From Conus ventricosus (Eukaryota; Mollusca; Gastropoda; Neogastropoda; Conidae), in assembly GCA_018398815.1 (NCBI GenBank), contig CM031620.1, forward strand, positions 66,888,121 to 66,952,120: 64,000 nt of DNA, in the 5' to 3' direction. Each line of letters starts with the position of its first letter. Position 1 is the first letter of the stretch. This document shows, piece by piece, positions 23,253 to 37,476 of this stretch. The position numbers and the translations under genes were made by a program. Below the pieces are notes generated by a model. It was not told the origin of the DNA, made no database searches, and worked only from the letters and a program-made list of their open reading frames with translations.

Positions 23253-23884
23253 ATCAGAGACTAGAGAACCAGTTTGAACGAATACAGTCGGATCTACGTC
23301 GCAGGAACGTTAAGATTTCCGGGCTGGAGAACCGTCAGTGAAACATCATCAGGGCTGGTCACTACGCTCATTAACTTACTGAACACTTATTACACTGACT
23401 TCGTGTGGGACCGTGACGATGTTGTCGATGCTGTTCGCGTGGGACGACGCAAGAGTGACCAGAAGAGAGCTGTCATCGTTACCTTCAGGCGGCATGACTT
23501 GACCATGGTCCTGATGTCTAGCCAGAGGGCTCGTCGTGAGCTGCAGGAGAATGAGGGCGTCAGACTTGGTCCTGACCTCACCCGCACCAGCGTGACGAGA
23601 TGATGCGACTCCGGGAAGAGGGGCGACGGGGGTACCTGAGAAACGGCCGTGTGGTGCCCGTTACAGCATCGAGAAGACGCCATCAGTCACGACAGAACTA
23701 CGACTACGACAACAGACGGCGTGTTAATACACATCACACTCGCAGATTATCTGATATCGACACTATAGACAGACATTTGACTCGTGACGACACTGACCGT
23801 GCCCAAGAGGGTGTCTACGAGGAAGCAGGAGGGGAGGGCGGGGTGCCCAATGGTAGCTTTAATCTGGCGGGGACTGGGCACTGA
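23253..23884 (+). pseudogene. LINE ORF1-like protein fragment (RRM-like)
   Basis: After the CT tract the frame encodes a coiled-coil end plus LRRRNVKISGLEN, an alternating beta/alpha segment with DDVVDAVRVGRR and RAVIVTFRR, and after a frameshift near 23600 LREEGRRGYLRNGRVV. This order (coiled coil, RRM-like domain, Arg-rich C-terminal domain) matches ORF1 nucleic-acid chaperones of LINEs and related ORF1s. Two frame breaks are visible. It has no RT partner directly downstream. The family is inferred from the motif pattern; the noisy copy lies at 31800-32420. Confidence 0.55.
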
Positions 23885-24044
23885 CAGGCGACACTGACGA
23901 CTTTCACGACACGAGAACACTGGGAATGGGGTTAAAGAGGACAGACCTGTAAGTGATCGTGAAGATGAAGACGGACATAGTGAGCAGCAGACAGAAGACG
24001 GACTGAACACCCAGAGAGACAAGGACACTGGTGATTACCACAAA

Positions 24045-24465
24045 TTGACCGATGACCTTTCCACAGACGACCCTGTTCTGAAGACACTCGAGACTGTCAT
24101 ACCTGCTTCCATTACCACCAGATCACATGACAGCTGTGATCTGAAGGCAGCGCACACTGAGTCAGGGCCCACTGCTGTGTCAAGAGATGTGCCCGTTTCA
24201 CCCACACACCTGCGAGGCTTCGTCAGGGGTTCCCCTCCGTCCACCCCGCAGCAGTCTACAACACCAGGCGAGGGGACCTACGGCACCAGTGTGGGGAGCG
24301 GGGGTCGAGGCATGGGTTCCCCTCTGTCCACCCCGCAGCAGTCCGCAACACCAGGCGACGGGACCAACGGCACCAGAGTGGGGAGCGGGGCCGAGCAGGA
24401 GTTCCCCTCTGTCCACCCCGCAGCAGTCCGTAACACCAGGTGACGGGACCTACAGCACCATGTGA
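24045..24465 (+). other. Low-complexity frame with Ser/Pro/Gly repeats
   Basis: Two overlapping frames, opening with MTDDLSTDDPVLKTLETVIP, lead into repeats of PPSTPQQSTTPGEGTYGTSV type. It may be the C-terminal extension of the preceding ORF1-like protein. No domain recognised; weak as a gene. Confidence 0.3.
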
Positions 24466-24575
24466 GGAGCGGGGCCGAGGCAGGGGTTCCCCTCTGTCCA
24501 CCCCGCAGCAGTCCGTAACACCAGGCGAGGGGTTCAACGGCACCAGAGTGGGGAGCGGGTCCGAGCAGGGTCGTG
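24225..24575. repeat. ~80-88-bp minisatellite, four copies
   Basis: Units containing TTCCCCTC-GTCCACCCCGCAGCAGT start near 24228, 24316, 24396 and 24485. Unit length is not always a multiple of three, so the frame changes between units. Noisy copy at about 32785-33140. Confidence 0.9.
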
Positions 24576-24669
24576 TCGGTGGCTCCACCAGGCACGGTCC
24601 TTGTCGGCGCGCGGGTCTCTGCCCGCCAGCCTGACACGGGGGCCCCTCTCAGGCCTCGCTCCACCCCCC

Positions 24670-27600
24670 CACATTTACTTGAAAAAGTCTCTTCAAGTCT
24701 TCCTTCAGCACTGCATATGGTACGCCCTTGGTGACTGGCTCCAGTTTCAGGACTGGGTCTTCGTGTCATCTCTGGATCTCGACGTAGCACTCTTGCTCTT
24801 CGTTCTCCTTCACCCACCTCTGGTTTCAACTCAGCCTTTCTCACTTCCAGCTTGTCTTTTACTCTACGACCTTGCTGTCTCTTCGTCTGCCCAGACACGT
24901 TTCTCTAAACCCTCCTTCTGTCCTGCCCACTCTCCCACTCCTCTCCTTCTCCCTCAGTCTACTCTGCTCGCACGAGTTATCTCCCTCTTCCCTCTCGTTG
25001 TTCTCCCTCATTTTAAATAGGGATGGACCAAGGATTTCCCTCCAGCCAATGGATTCACTCATACCTTGTTCACCCTACCCTGAATTCCCCATTCGTTACA
25101 TTCTTCCACACATCAGCATTTACACACCTCCCTACCTAACTGATTAGCAAACAACCGCTTGGCACCAGATGGAACAACGCAAAATCCCGCCGACTTCAGG
25201 GGCCACTAACAAAGGACATTATCTAGAGAAAAAAGCTACAACACAACGTCCCACACGCATTCAACTGGCCTGACAATAGCGCCAACACAGTGCCCACGGC
25301 AAACCATCTGAACGAGTCCAAACATCCTGCTCTTCAATTACTGTTTGCAAAGCGACCTCACTGACTGAAGGATTTTAGCCCTACTAAATACTCCAAGGTC
25401 CTAGTTGTTACATCCCTCCCCCCTTTCCGCTATCAGAAGGTTCGAACCCGGATAGTCCCTTACTACCTTAGGTGCCATCTGTCACCTGTACCAACTTCGT
25501 CCTTATGCCTCTAAGCGCTTAGGTCTTTTGTGATAGGTTTTTTACGCCTTTGACAGACAGGGTGTCCCTACTCAGCTAGTTTTATTTCTTGAATTTCCGT
25601 CCCAGAAATTAATTAGATTGCAGATGGCAAAGCTGTATCTCATGATATTCAGGAAAGTGATAGGTTAAAAACTAACCTATGTTAAACACAGAGCACAATG
25701 TGCCCATTTATTTTTTCTATTAACCTCAACAAATACTTGATAGCATTTTAACAAGATTTAATTTGGTATCACAGAAATTATACACATTTCATCGCAATAG
25801 AACAACACGGGAGATGATAATAGTTCTTGCTCAATATGACCCGCGAGGTACTTGATAATGAATTCATTTATTATCACTTGCCAGAACTAAGTTAGTTCGG
25901 CAAGAGTTTTCATTCCAACAAAAATGCTATATGACACCGTGCTTGTTAAAGCTAATTAATCTAATGACATCAAAGAAAGAAACACCTGTAAAGCAGTTCG
26001 CAAAAACATTTTGAGCAAAGCAATTTAGATTCGGAGGTTTGACGCCCAGGAGGTTAATTTTTCATCGTGTAAACTTGATTGTTACTCTGGTGTAACAGCG
26101 TTTGCAATAGCAAACAATGTGCAAGTGGAAATAATTAATCATCGAAAGGCTTTTAAAACCGTATTTTTTCTCATTCTTTTTGGTTTACTGCCTCCTCACT
26201 GCATCAGGCATAGAATAAGCACCGAATAAGCAATCGCATAAATTCTTTAATAATTCAATATCAAGACATGTTGTAACATATAAATATTTGCCTTGCTTAT
26301 TCTACTGAATGGATCCTGCATTAAATGCCAAGTATCTTTGACTTATCCGTGGATGATTGTTTTGATTAGTTCTTTTTATTTCTCTTTTAACTTTTTTATG
26401 TCGAGGGGTAAATATCTATCCCTCTTATATGTGCCATGATTGACAAAAAATAGTTATTAAATAATGAATAAAGGCTACAGCAGTTCAGTGCAGAATAAAG
26501 AAACGTAGACATTATAGCTACTTCTAATTAAAACCAAATAAAAGCGTCATTAAATGCATTACCAGGGATGTGGAGTTTACCCTTGCAATACCCGAAACGC
26601 TCCTGGCCAAATTTAAATCTCCTACCTGAACTTTCCACCAAAACGTCACCAAACTATCCCGTACACCTCCTTCTACTGTTCCCCCAAAGACTTACCGCAG
26701 TCAAGAAACCAGAAAGAAATTGGTGTCCCAAGTCCTACATACCATGATATATTAACAGCCCAGATATTATAAGTTGAAACAGCCCAGGCCTCTCAAAACG
26801 AGATGGTACAAATGCATTACCTCCACAGATAACTTTTGCTATTGAAAACCCCTTTAACAAGAATGGCCATTACCAACCCTAAAGGTATATATAACTGATC
26901 TGCGACGCTATTAAACTGATTTCTTTCCTATTCTAACAACAAAGGCATGCTAATATACCTAAACCGATTTCATTGAAAATGGTGGGAAAAACGCCAATCA
27001 ACAAAGAAGTAGTGAATGTGCATTTTATCCATCAAGCTTGAAAACATGTTATGATGTTTTTTAAGGTGTTTTAATATCACGTGGCACATATCGAAAGGTA
27101 TTTAGACGTGTACTCGGCACAATCTTACTGAATACGTCCATAACAGTAATGTTCATTTCCCTAATCAAGAGCTTCAAATTTCCGACCAATATTTTTTTTA
27201 GTGCTGAACAATAAAGGAATATGCAAACAATGTTTTAGATGGGAGGAAGTCGGGAGGTGGACAGTATCTAATCACATGGCGTTTAGACATTGCTCATAAT
27301 AATACATTTGTTCACTGTTTTGAACATCGATTAAGAGGTAACAACTTCCAACGCCCTGGCCATCTTATGCACCTTACATTCATTAAAAAGAATTAGTTTT
27401 GGTAAAATTGTCCCACTCCCATGAATATTGTGTCATTTTCATTCAAAATGCAATGGTATCCCCCACAGTAATCTTTAAAGGTTTGTGACCTTGGTTTTTA
27501 ACATACAAACGGAAAAAACAATTGACGTGACGTTACCGTTCCTTAGCTAGCCATGTGCTTCCTTTCCCTTTTCTGTTGACCTTCCAACCTTTCACAATTC

Positions 27601-30600
27601 ACCTGATATCTGAAATGATTCTACATCTCCCTATTATAAATAGCCAAATTAAGCTACACCAAACAATAACGGAAACAGTATATGAATCGTAAGTTGGGAA
27701 CTACTGATTTGAGAGAAAACACACCAAAAAGGTCATTAATCATGTCAAATCACTTGAAACAAACAACGAAAAACATAAACAAGAACAAAAAAGACTATGC
27801 CAACATGATGACTAAGAAAGGAAGGGGGGCAGCTTTATGTAGGTAGCCTCTAGACCATGTCCTACTTCAGAGTCCCTGAGTACTATCCATCACATTAAAC
27901 TGACTTTTCCTTGAACAGTGACAGTGACCCTCTCTCCCTCTGCATCTCTCCACTACCGTCCACCACCACCCTCCTCCTCCCCAAAAATTCAAATATGTTC
28001 AACGAACGAAAACTACACTACTCTTCTACCCCCTTTTAGGCAAGATCAAACGTACACTTGATTCATTTCCATTGCTTCACCAAACATTCGTCTTCTCTAT
28101 CCTTAGCCTCTTTACTCCTTCTCTCGGCGATTTTTTTTTTTTTGTCTGCAGTTGACAAACAGCATACACGCATGTTCCATCAACAAGATAGTGATAAGCT
28201 AGAAATCTCTTCGTTTATGCCCACAGCGCATAACGTTAACTAACGATTTTGCTCTACGCCGTGCGGCGACATAATCGGTGGGAACCTGGTGATAAAACTG
28301 TTTTCATTGCTGTCCACCCCAACGCTCTTTCATCAGAGTGCAAGGAGGAAAGAAAGTTAGAAGACTAAAACGCAATCCTGGGCGCCTGACAGATTGCACC
28401 GGTCCTGTAGAAAAAAGAGGAGGCGGCTAAGAGGTGGCTGGTGCTGGTTTGGACGATAATTGTAAACCCTAAATTAAAGTCTATTAATTGTGCTTTAATG
28501 AACTATAACCTGTAAGTTGCTGTAATAGGAGACTGGTGTCACATTTATTCCATTAAATGTCGCTGACATTTCTGCCACTTCTGTCGAATGGCGCTGTACG
28601 ATTTGAAACAGTCACTGCCACGGACGCAATGAAAATAAATCTAACGAACGTTAGTTCCGTACAGTTTAAGACAGTGGGTTGAAAGCAATATTATCGTAGT
28701 CAGAACAAAAATGGATGTTTAAGTGGTTAGAAAGCAACGTACCTAAATGATTACAGTTTGGATGCAATTTTACACATAAGTAAACACCCACAACTTGTTT
28801 CATTACTGCACAGTTGTCTAAAGATTGTAAACATCCTGCAAGCAGAGCAAACCAATTTCATTTTTGATTAGGAATATATCATTCAAATTACAGACACCAC
28901 TCTGTTTTAAGATGTATCAAAGTGATCAAATATCCAGTCCAGGCAATTGTGCATATGGTCCCCGAAGGTATCTATCATCATAACTGCTCAAACTTCAGAA
29001 TGAAAAAGTGTTATTTCATTAGCTTTAAGAAATGGTTGTTTTGTAAACTGCATGCATCAACAAATCTAGTTATGAGAAACGAAAAGTTTTCTGTTATGCC
29101 CAAATTTTCTTTTTTAAGTGCACAAGTAATTTTCTAAAAAATATCGATTTGAAAGAAGACAAAATCACCAAAGTCATAATTTTTATGTATTTAAGGACGG
29201 TAAGGGCCAACGCCCCACTGGGAAACTAAAGTAAAAAATCAGATCCACAGACGTAGTGTCCAAGAAGCATGAATGGTGTACCAAAAGTTGAGAACTTTGC
29301 CGCATGTGAACGCAAATTCCATAACAGACTCGAATATCTGTAACATGTCCAGTACCAGAACGATCACCTTCCAAGGTAAAAGATGTAATTCGCATTTCTG
29401 CATCATATCCCGTCCTTCATTTCAACGTCAATGGCCAGGCTATTTTACATTTGATAATCATGTGCATTTGAGTTTTTGCTGTCTGACGTTTTTCAACGTC
29501 ACTATAAAACTAGCAAAACAATATGAGAGAATGAAGTTACGCCTCTCCATAGTGAAACCTTGTTTAATGTCAGGCACATATGATACAAGCTGGCTCGCCC
29601 TGAATATGCCTTAATAAAAATCACTGCCGAACTACAAATCAAAAAACATCGCTGAGCCTCAACTTGTTTTGCATTAACACTTCTCAACAGGAGATGCAAT
29701 AATACAAAAGTATACATTCGTTCATATGTTTGGGTTCCAGTTGTAAGTTTGTACCTTCTGAATATTTGTCCTTTTTTCTCCCATTCTGAATAAATATTAT
29801 CTTTATTAATGAATTTGAAAATAAACCACAACTTGCATTAAAGGATGGCAATTATCATTGTGGAATGAAGCATTAATCTCTCTCTCTCTCTCTCTGCCAT
29901 CCTCTTCCTCTCCTACTCATTCCTCTCATCTCATCTCTCTCTCTCTCTCTCTCCCCACCTCACTCTCACTTCACTCCTCCTCTCTCCTATCTCTCCCTCT
30001 CTCTCTTGCGTCGAGCGAAGGGAAGAGGGAAGCCAAAAAGACACCAGAAAAAATGTAGAGAAGAGACGGAAGATGAAGACAGAACGAAAGAGGGTGCCCC
30101 GCTATGATATGACGACCGCTTTTGGATTAGCAACTGATTGGCTGGGAATTGAGATAGATAGACAGGGCGCGTTTTCCAATCCTCTCTTTTTCTTCTCCCA
30201 CCGCCAGGCCCATCCCTCTCCGGTCCCTTTCTCCTCTCACACGCTTCGCCCCACGACCCTCCAACTTCCCGCTATAAACCCCGGCCGTCTCTCCCCACCT
30301 CGCCAGACCCCTCCTACCGTGGGTAACGCCACGAATATAGAACGATTGCATGGGCTCACAGAGCGCAAAATGGCAATACATTCCGCCATGACAGAAGTCT
30401 AGGCTGGAGCAGGGAGGAAACAAATGGCATTCCATGTTCCCCAAAGTGAGCTTGTTGCTGACATGAAACAATTACGGATCTGAAAGGGGAGATGGGGCTG
30501 ATCAGAGAGAAGGGCCTGAAGGGGGGAGGGGGGGGGAGCTGAGGCGCGCCCTGGAGGCCGGGGGGGTGTGACAGTGGTGGTATGCCGGTTTATTGAAAAC

Positions 30601-30737
30601 TTAGATTAGAAGAAGGAAGCGAGATTGATTTAAAATCGATCAGGCGTGCAGAAAAGATACACCAGAGAGAAAAATAGAGAAGGCGTGGGGGCGCTCGCAT
30701 AATGAGAGAAGAGAGATTAGAGAGAAGAGATAGAGAT

Positions 30738-30768
<31 letters not shown>

Positions 30769-33238
30769 CATCATCATTTATTCCTTAATCTTAGGGTCGC
30801 TTGGAGGCAAAACTTGAAGGGCAACACACTTTCCATCCTCCTCTGCTCTCCTGCAACTCTCTGGGAATGGATGAAAGTCCGGTCTGTTGGAGTCCATACA
30901 CCTGAAGGGAGATCGAACCCAATACAACAATCACAATCTCTCCCTCTCTCCTTCCATCCTATCTCCTTTCTCCCTTCTCCCTCATCGCTCCCATCCTTCT
31001 TCTCTTCCCTCTCTCCTCCCCACTCCCTCTCTCAAATCTCTCCCATCCTCGCCACCTCTCCCTCTCATCACCACCCTCCTCTCTCTTCCCACATCACCCA
31101 CTCATCCCTCCCCCTGCTACTCACCCTCACTCCCACACAACACACCACACACCACACCACCCCCGCCACACACTCGACTCATTCCTCTCTCACCTTCACC
31201 TCACACACACCACTACTCTCACCTCCACACACAACCCACACTCAGCCACCCCGACATCTCTCACTTCCCTCACCCCTACACACACGTCCCCACCACACCA
31301 ACCATCCACTCACACCATCTCACACTCCACACCCCTCTCACCCTTCATCACTCACCTCCCATCCTCAACCCTATCCACTCCACCACTCCACACCCTAATA
31401 ACACCCCACTCCCCTCCCACCCACCCACCTCTCTTCTCACCCCTCCACTCACACATCTCTCACACACCACAACACTCCCCTCTCAGCACCACCACCCTAC
31501 CACCCTCCCACACACCACTCTCCTACTCCACACCTCACACCACCACGACACACACCACACTACCATCACCCACAACCACACACCTACACTTCCTCACTTC
31601 TCACACTCCATCCACCTCACCACACACACCACCACACACAACCTCTCGCTCCACTACTCCACGCCCCCACCCAACACCACCACCTCATCCACACACCACG
31701 CACACACACCCTCACCAACCACCCACTCACCCACACCACCACACCCCCTACGACACCCGACCCCCCACTCTCTCCACTCTTAAATCGAGCGACAAAACCC
31801 CGAGTTGAACGAATACAGTCGATCAACGTCCGCAGGCCCCGTTAGATTTCCGGGCTGGAGGAACGTCAGGTAAACATCATCAGGCTGGACACATACGCTT
31901 ACATTAACTTACCTGCACACATATTACACCTGAACTACGATTGGCCCTAGACGAATGATGTCCGAGCTGATCCGCGAGGGAACGACGCACGAGCTACCAG
32001 AAGAGAGCTGTCAACGTTACCATCAGCGGCATGTGACTTTGACCATGGTCCTTAAGTCTAGCCAGAGGCTCGGCGTGAGCTGCAGGATAAAGAGGGCACA
32101 GACCTTGGTCCTGACCTCACCCCGCACCAGCGTGAACGAGATTCTGCCGACTCCGGAAGAGGGGCGACGGGGAACCTGAGAAACGTGCCGTGAGGTTGCC
32201 CGATACAGCATCGGAGAAGACGCCATCAGTCACGACAGAACTACGACTACGACAAACAGACGGCGTGTATAATACACATCACACACGCAGATAATACTGA
32301 TATCGACAGTTTTCTATAGACAGACATTAACTCGTTACGGACACTGACCTTGCCCAAGAGGGTGTCCAACGAGGAAGCCAGAGGGGGCGGTGTGCCCAAT
32401 GGGTAGCTTTAATCTGTGCGGGGACTGGGCCACGATCAGGCTACACTGACGACTATCCAACGCCACTGAGAACACTTGGTAATGGGTTAAAAGAGGACAG
32501 ACCTGTAAGTGAATCGTGACAAGATGAAAGACCGGAACATCGTGAGCAGCAGACAGAAGACGGGACTGCACACCCAGGAGAGACAAGACACTGGTGATTA
32601 CCAACAATAGACCGATGACCATTCCACAGACGACCCAGATCAGAAGACACTCGAGACTTGAACATAACTGCTTCATTACCACCAGATCACATGCAGCAGT
32701 AACTGACGCAGCGCACACTGAGTCAGGGCCCACTGCTGTGTCAAGAGATGGGCCCGTTTCCACCCACACACCTGCAGGCGTTCGTCAGGGTTCCCCTCCG
32801 TCCCACCCCGCAATCAAGTCCTAACAACACCAGCGAGGGGACCTACGGCCCCAGTGTGGGGAGCGGGGGGTCGATGCATGGGTTTCCCCACTGTCCACCC
32901 CGCACAATCCGCAACCCATGCTACGGTACCAACGGGCCAACCAGAGTGGGAGCGGGGCCGAGTCAGGAGTTTCCCCTCTGTCCACCCCGCTACAGTCCGA
33001 AACACCAGGTGACGGTGACCTACAGCACCAGTGTGAGGAGTTGGGGCCGAGGCATGGGTTCCCCCACTGTCCACGCCCGCAGCAACCGTAACACCAGCGA
33101 GGGGTTTCAACGCACCAGATGTGGGAGCGGGGTCCGAGGCAGGGGTCATGTCGGTGGCTCTCACCCAGGCACGGTCCTTGTCGGCGCGCGGCTCACTGCC
33201 TTCGCCAGCCATGCAACGGGCCGCTCTCAGGCCTCTGC
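24670..33238 (+). repeat. Noisy direct copy of 17083-24660
   Basis: From the shared start (CTTGAAAAAGTCTCTTCAAG at 17089 and 24678) every landmark of the first segment recurs in order: the LINE C-terminus (25560-26030), the hairpin (26216-26300), the CT tract (29875), the ORF1-like region (31800-32420) and the minisatellite (32785-33140). The copies differ mostly by scattered single-base insertions and deletions, many in short homopolymers, the error spectrum of raw long reads. Genes here are not annotated again because all frames are broken. Confidence 0.9.
30915..31790. repeat. CT- then CA-rich low-complexity stretch
   Basis: Degenerate CT-rich sequence changing to CAC/ACC-rich sequence, in place of a 60-bp CT tract in the first copy. 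It gives a 298-residue Pro/Ser/Thr/His frame that is a composition artefact. Confidence 0.9.
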
Positions 33239-35111
33239 TGGCAGGATGGAGAAGCACCCTGTTGTGGGCAAGGTGACAAGACCAAGGCTTCAAGTGTGAC
33301 GACTCCAGGCCAACCAAACTGCCGAAGGCTGGCAGGACATAACTTAATCCCGAAGGCACAGGAACGCCTCCCGGCGTCAGAGGGCCGGAGCGGCAGCAGG
33401 TGCGACAGAATTGACGGGCAGGCCAGGCACTGAACACTCTTGTCCCACTGCAGTGCAGCCAAGCGTTGTTTACAGCTGAAGACTGGTAACCTTAAGTCTA
33501 ACTTACGCAGAATTGTACATAACAAATTAATTTTTTGACCTTTGCATCACTTAACGTTGAATGGTCCTCTGGCGTATTCCAGAGAGCCAGACTTTTATGC
33601 GTTTTAGGTTGAACAGATATGACCTGTATACTGTAGCTGAAACATTTACACAAAAGCAGTTCCAGAAACAATGTTCCCTTCCTCATAAAGGTTTATCTCT
33701 AGCCCTGTGTTAAGGTGTCGGATAGTGTCTTTTGGTCGTTTGTCGGGGTGTAAGCTTTTCTTAATTAGGAATGAATTATGGCAAATTATGTTGAAAGAGT
33801 GGACATTGACATTGACCAAAATTATTTTCTGGAAGTTTTCTCGCCGCCACAAGGATTGAACACGGACGTTATTAATAAAAGGAGCTTATCTCCCACCTTG
33901 AAGTTCTAATACTACGAAGCAACAAAAATTTAAAACGGCATATCTTGTCAGAAGAATGCATGCTGAAGATTCTAGAGAAACTGGTGGTTACCAATATAAT
34001 TTGTGTGATTTAAATATCAAGAACTGGCCTACAATACCTGATAATTGTGAACCCCCCATAGAGGACTAAAAGAAGTGATTTAGTATAGAATTAATAAGTC
34101 ATATGAATGGATGCGTCCCTAAGTGAGAACCCTTCCGAGACATCTCCAGATTACAATGGTCAACCCATTTCGGTCGATATGTTAAATGTATTCATGAAAT
34201 TGATACAATGAGAATACTTAACGGTCCTGAAAGCCATTCAAATGATCAGGTGACTTTACATATGTTCTGAAGTGTTCAAGCGTAATTGAATCTATGATTG
34301 CCCCGCCCCTCCTCCAGTACCTTACTTCCTCATTTTCATTGCCTTAATGTAAGCCCGGTTAAAGAAACTAAAGCATGCTGTTGTTGTTTTGTTTTTCCTC
34401 ACTGTTCTAATAGTGCTGACTGTTTTACCTTATTGAGAATAATGCACACCAAGTGTTTCTGTTAGAAAGTACAAATGGATGAAGAAAGTTCAGCTGCCTT
34501 TTCATGAACGTATGAACTCTGAAACCATGTTCTCATCATTAGTTAGTGAAAGGCTGCTGTACCAATTGGGTTGTTAACATTAATCAAGCCTTGACCCTTT
34601 TAAGAATGTTTTTTGTGTATGCTGGTGAATGGCAAGATGAAAAACTATTAATTTGGCATAGGTAAAGAGAAATGTTTGGTTCGAAACCTTTGAATGTAAA
34701 CAATCAGACAAGTATTACAACGCATATAAAAAACAATTTTTCAAAAACTAATAACGATAAGAACAGATTGCCTAATGTCAGAAAAGAGAGAGTAAAAGAA
34801 TTGTATACGACAGAAAAGGAAGGCTACATAATGACAAATATCATTGCATCGTTTACAAAGTAATAAAATGACTCAAAGAAATCTGGTAAGTTGTTCGTTC
34901 AATTAGCAAGAACTCACGGTCAGGTTGATTTCTAGTGATCAGTGGTAAAAACACTTTTAACGGTGTTAATTTAATGACTAACCTGTTTAATTCAACAACC
35001 AGTTCGTCTTAGCTGATATTATGATAGAGAACCCGAAATACTGACTGTGACTTTTTGAATACACAACCAATTTCTGACCGAAATTGAAGTTGCATTCGAA
35101 TCATAAATAGT
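33239..35111. other. Stretch with no recognised gene
   Basis: Only short frames, none with a motif. It lies between the noisy copy and the 5' LTR of the second Gmr1-like element. Confidence 0.5.
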
Positions 35112-37474
35112 TGGACACACGACGGACAGCCCCCCCTCCCGCTTTTAATGTTGTTTAGTCAGTTAATTATCATATTTTTTATTTAGTTTGTAACAGATGG
35201 ATTGGCAGCAGTGTGCTGATTTTTCCCCCAAAATTTCGGGAGAGCAAATTCCTACCCTTCCGTGCGGTTTGCGCGCATACCCCTATTGCACCGCATGAAC
35301 AAGCTTTTTGTGAGTTTACCCGTATAGTTTGTGAAAAACCCGTGAGAGCTCACTGAGTCATTGAATATTAAATCCCCTTATGATCGGCAGTTGGCGTTTG
35401 GGAAAATTCTTATGTTTACTCGGATTGGATCCACGAGTGAGAGACCACGATCTCCTTTGTGCGAGGCAATTTCGTAACCCGTGGACGAAGGCCACTTGTC
35501 TGTCCTGACGTGTCGTCTGAGGGTGAGACAGAGAATCCCAATTCCTGCCCCACAAACAAGTCTTCAACTTGACCCTCTACGCCTGAGGGGTGACCCAGCT
35601 GACAGCCAACCAATGGTGAAGGCTGCTGGATGCTGTCGGCTCCGAGTTCCGGACAGTCATGAGTCCTTGGAGGATCATTCCAGGCCTGGCCCACTTTCCC
35701 CTCCTTTCCCTCGCCGTTCAGGTGAATTCTTTCGTGCTTCTTGTTCTCATGTCGCATTCCACAGGGTATCGGTTGTAAATTTTTAAAAAAATTAATATTT
35801 TTTCATTCAAAGTCCCTATCGTTGTTGGTACTGAGCTGGGGCAGTACAACAATGTGGAAATTATTGTGGTTTCAGACGCCGCGAGCGTTCGCCTAATGTA
35901 TAAATATTGGAAGAGCCAGTTTTAAAAAACTATATTTTAAATTGCGCTAACGACGACGCTGAAGCCGGGTGACAATCTTTCTTCTTGTTAGCGATTTTGG
36001 TCAGACACAGAGCGTGCCGCGCGCGCATATTTTCCCATTTTGGGCTGAAACCTTTCTTATTTTTGTGTACTCCGATCCAAGAGAGGAGTAATGCAATTAT
36101 TTGGTTCTAAAAATATAACATTTATTTATTTTCATTTAAGAATGAGGAAAAACTACAGGAGGTGCCGGACGGCGGTGTTGAGTTACCTTACACCGCGCGA
36201 ACTCACTTGGGGTCGGGCAGCGACGTTCCCTTCGCGGCCGCCCTGTTTGTTATTTCCGCATCACGCCTTTTGTTTCCATTTTGTTTATGTAATGTTTCAT
36301 TTTTGTTTCTTCATTTAATTTACTAATATCTTTCCTTTAATGTGAATTTGGAATGGAGAGTTGTACTTATTCACAGGTCCACACGTCATCTGACTTGTAT
36401 TTCATTGTCCTTTTTTTTATATACCCGAGGGCCCCCTTCAATTGAAGGGGAAGTATATATTATACAAAAATAGTTTCATCAGGTAAAACGAATTTGTGTT
36501 TTTTTTAAACAAATAGAGAGAAAGAAGAAAAAAAAAAAAAAATAATAACAATAATGAAATGTTGGAATAAATAATTAAACTAGGTTACAGAGTCTTGGGG
36601 TTGCGGTGTACCCATATTCGCCAGGAGGTAATAGCCTGCACCAACCCATATTTAAGGCTGTACAAAGAATGTATTCTAAGCCCCCTTTTTTAGGGCGGGG
36701 TTTGGTTCTGTTTTCCGTTGGTTGAGGGGTGTGAGCCAGACGCCGTCTGGATTACATTCCGAAAGCTGTGTGAAGATGGAGCCGGACGCTGACCGTGCTG
36801 CTAAGAAACGGAGGCCAGAACGCCGCATCTGAGTATTCACTGCTTTGGATGCACCAGTGTTCCTTCCCCTGTTCGGACCATGAAACGACGTTAAGCTAAG
36901 TTTTAGTTATAGCTGTGTAAAATGGGTGGTGTTTGGTGAAGCCTGGCTGTGGAGACAATCTGTTTGGCTGTGATGTTTGGAGGGTATATGTGTGAGTGTT
37001 CATGAATTGTGTAGTGTGCGAATGGTTGAGAATAAGCTATGTGGGCTGGGATAGACCCTGTTTTCCTCCATCATTAAATTTGTTTCTCCCCTTTCCCTCA
37101 TCTTCTTTCTTTATTTTGGGATAGATTAGTGGTTGTTTTAAATTTAGTTGTTCCCTGGGCCAGGGTGTGGGGGTCCCCTTTTGTCCGGGTTATTTTGTCC
37201 ATTAAGTAATCTTCTTCTTTTAGGTGGCTGTCATCTCTATTTTCCTTCTTTCCCATATTTATTATCTCTCTATCCTCCCTCTTCTTGATAGTCGTGTCTA
37301 CTCCACGAGGTTGGTTGAATGAGATATTTTCATTAAATTAATAAATATGCTTATTTTATTGTTTCCACGAGTGGTTATGAAGTGTGAGGACGGTGAGTGT
37401 TTGGTGCCCTCCTGCCTGTCCCTCCCACCTCTTCCAACCTCACATTCCTGCTACGTGGAACCTGGACCGCGACA
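35112..37474 (+). repeat. 5' LTR (~2.36 kb)
   Basis: It shares ordered similarity with 43641-45940 over its full length, for example the block GTGAGAGACCACG and the end GGACGGTGAGTG. It ends in CA two bases before the primer site. It is unusually long for a gypsy LTR. The short frames inside it are not convincing. Confidence 0.85.
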
Positions 37475-37476
37475 TT

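Noticed and set aside
30887..31783. 298-residue open frame rich in Pro, Thr, His and Ser
   Set aside because: It lies wholly in degenerate CT/CA low-complexity sequence that replaces a 60-bp CT tract in the cleaner copy; the frame is open only because the composition lacks stop codons.
34672..34863. 63-residue Asn/Lys-rich frame
   Set aside because: AT-rich composition, no motif, no neighbouring gene context.
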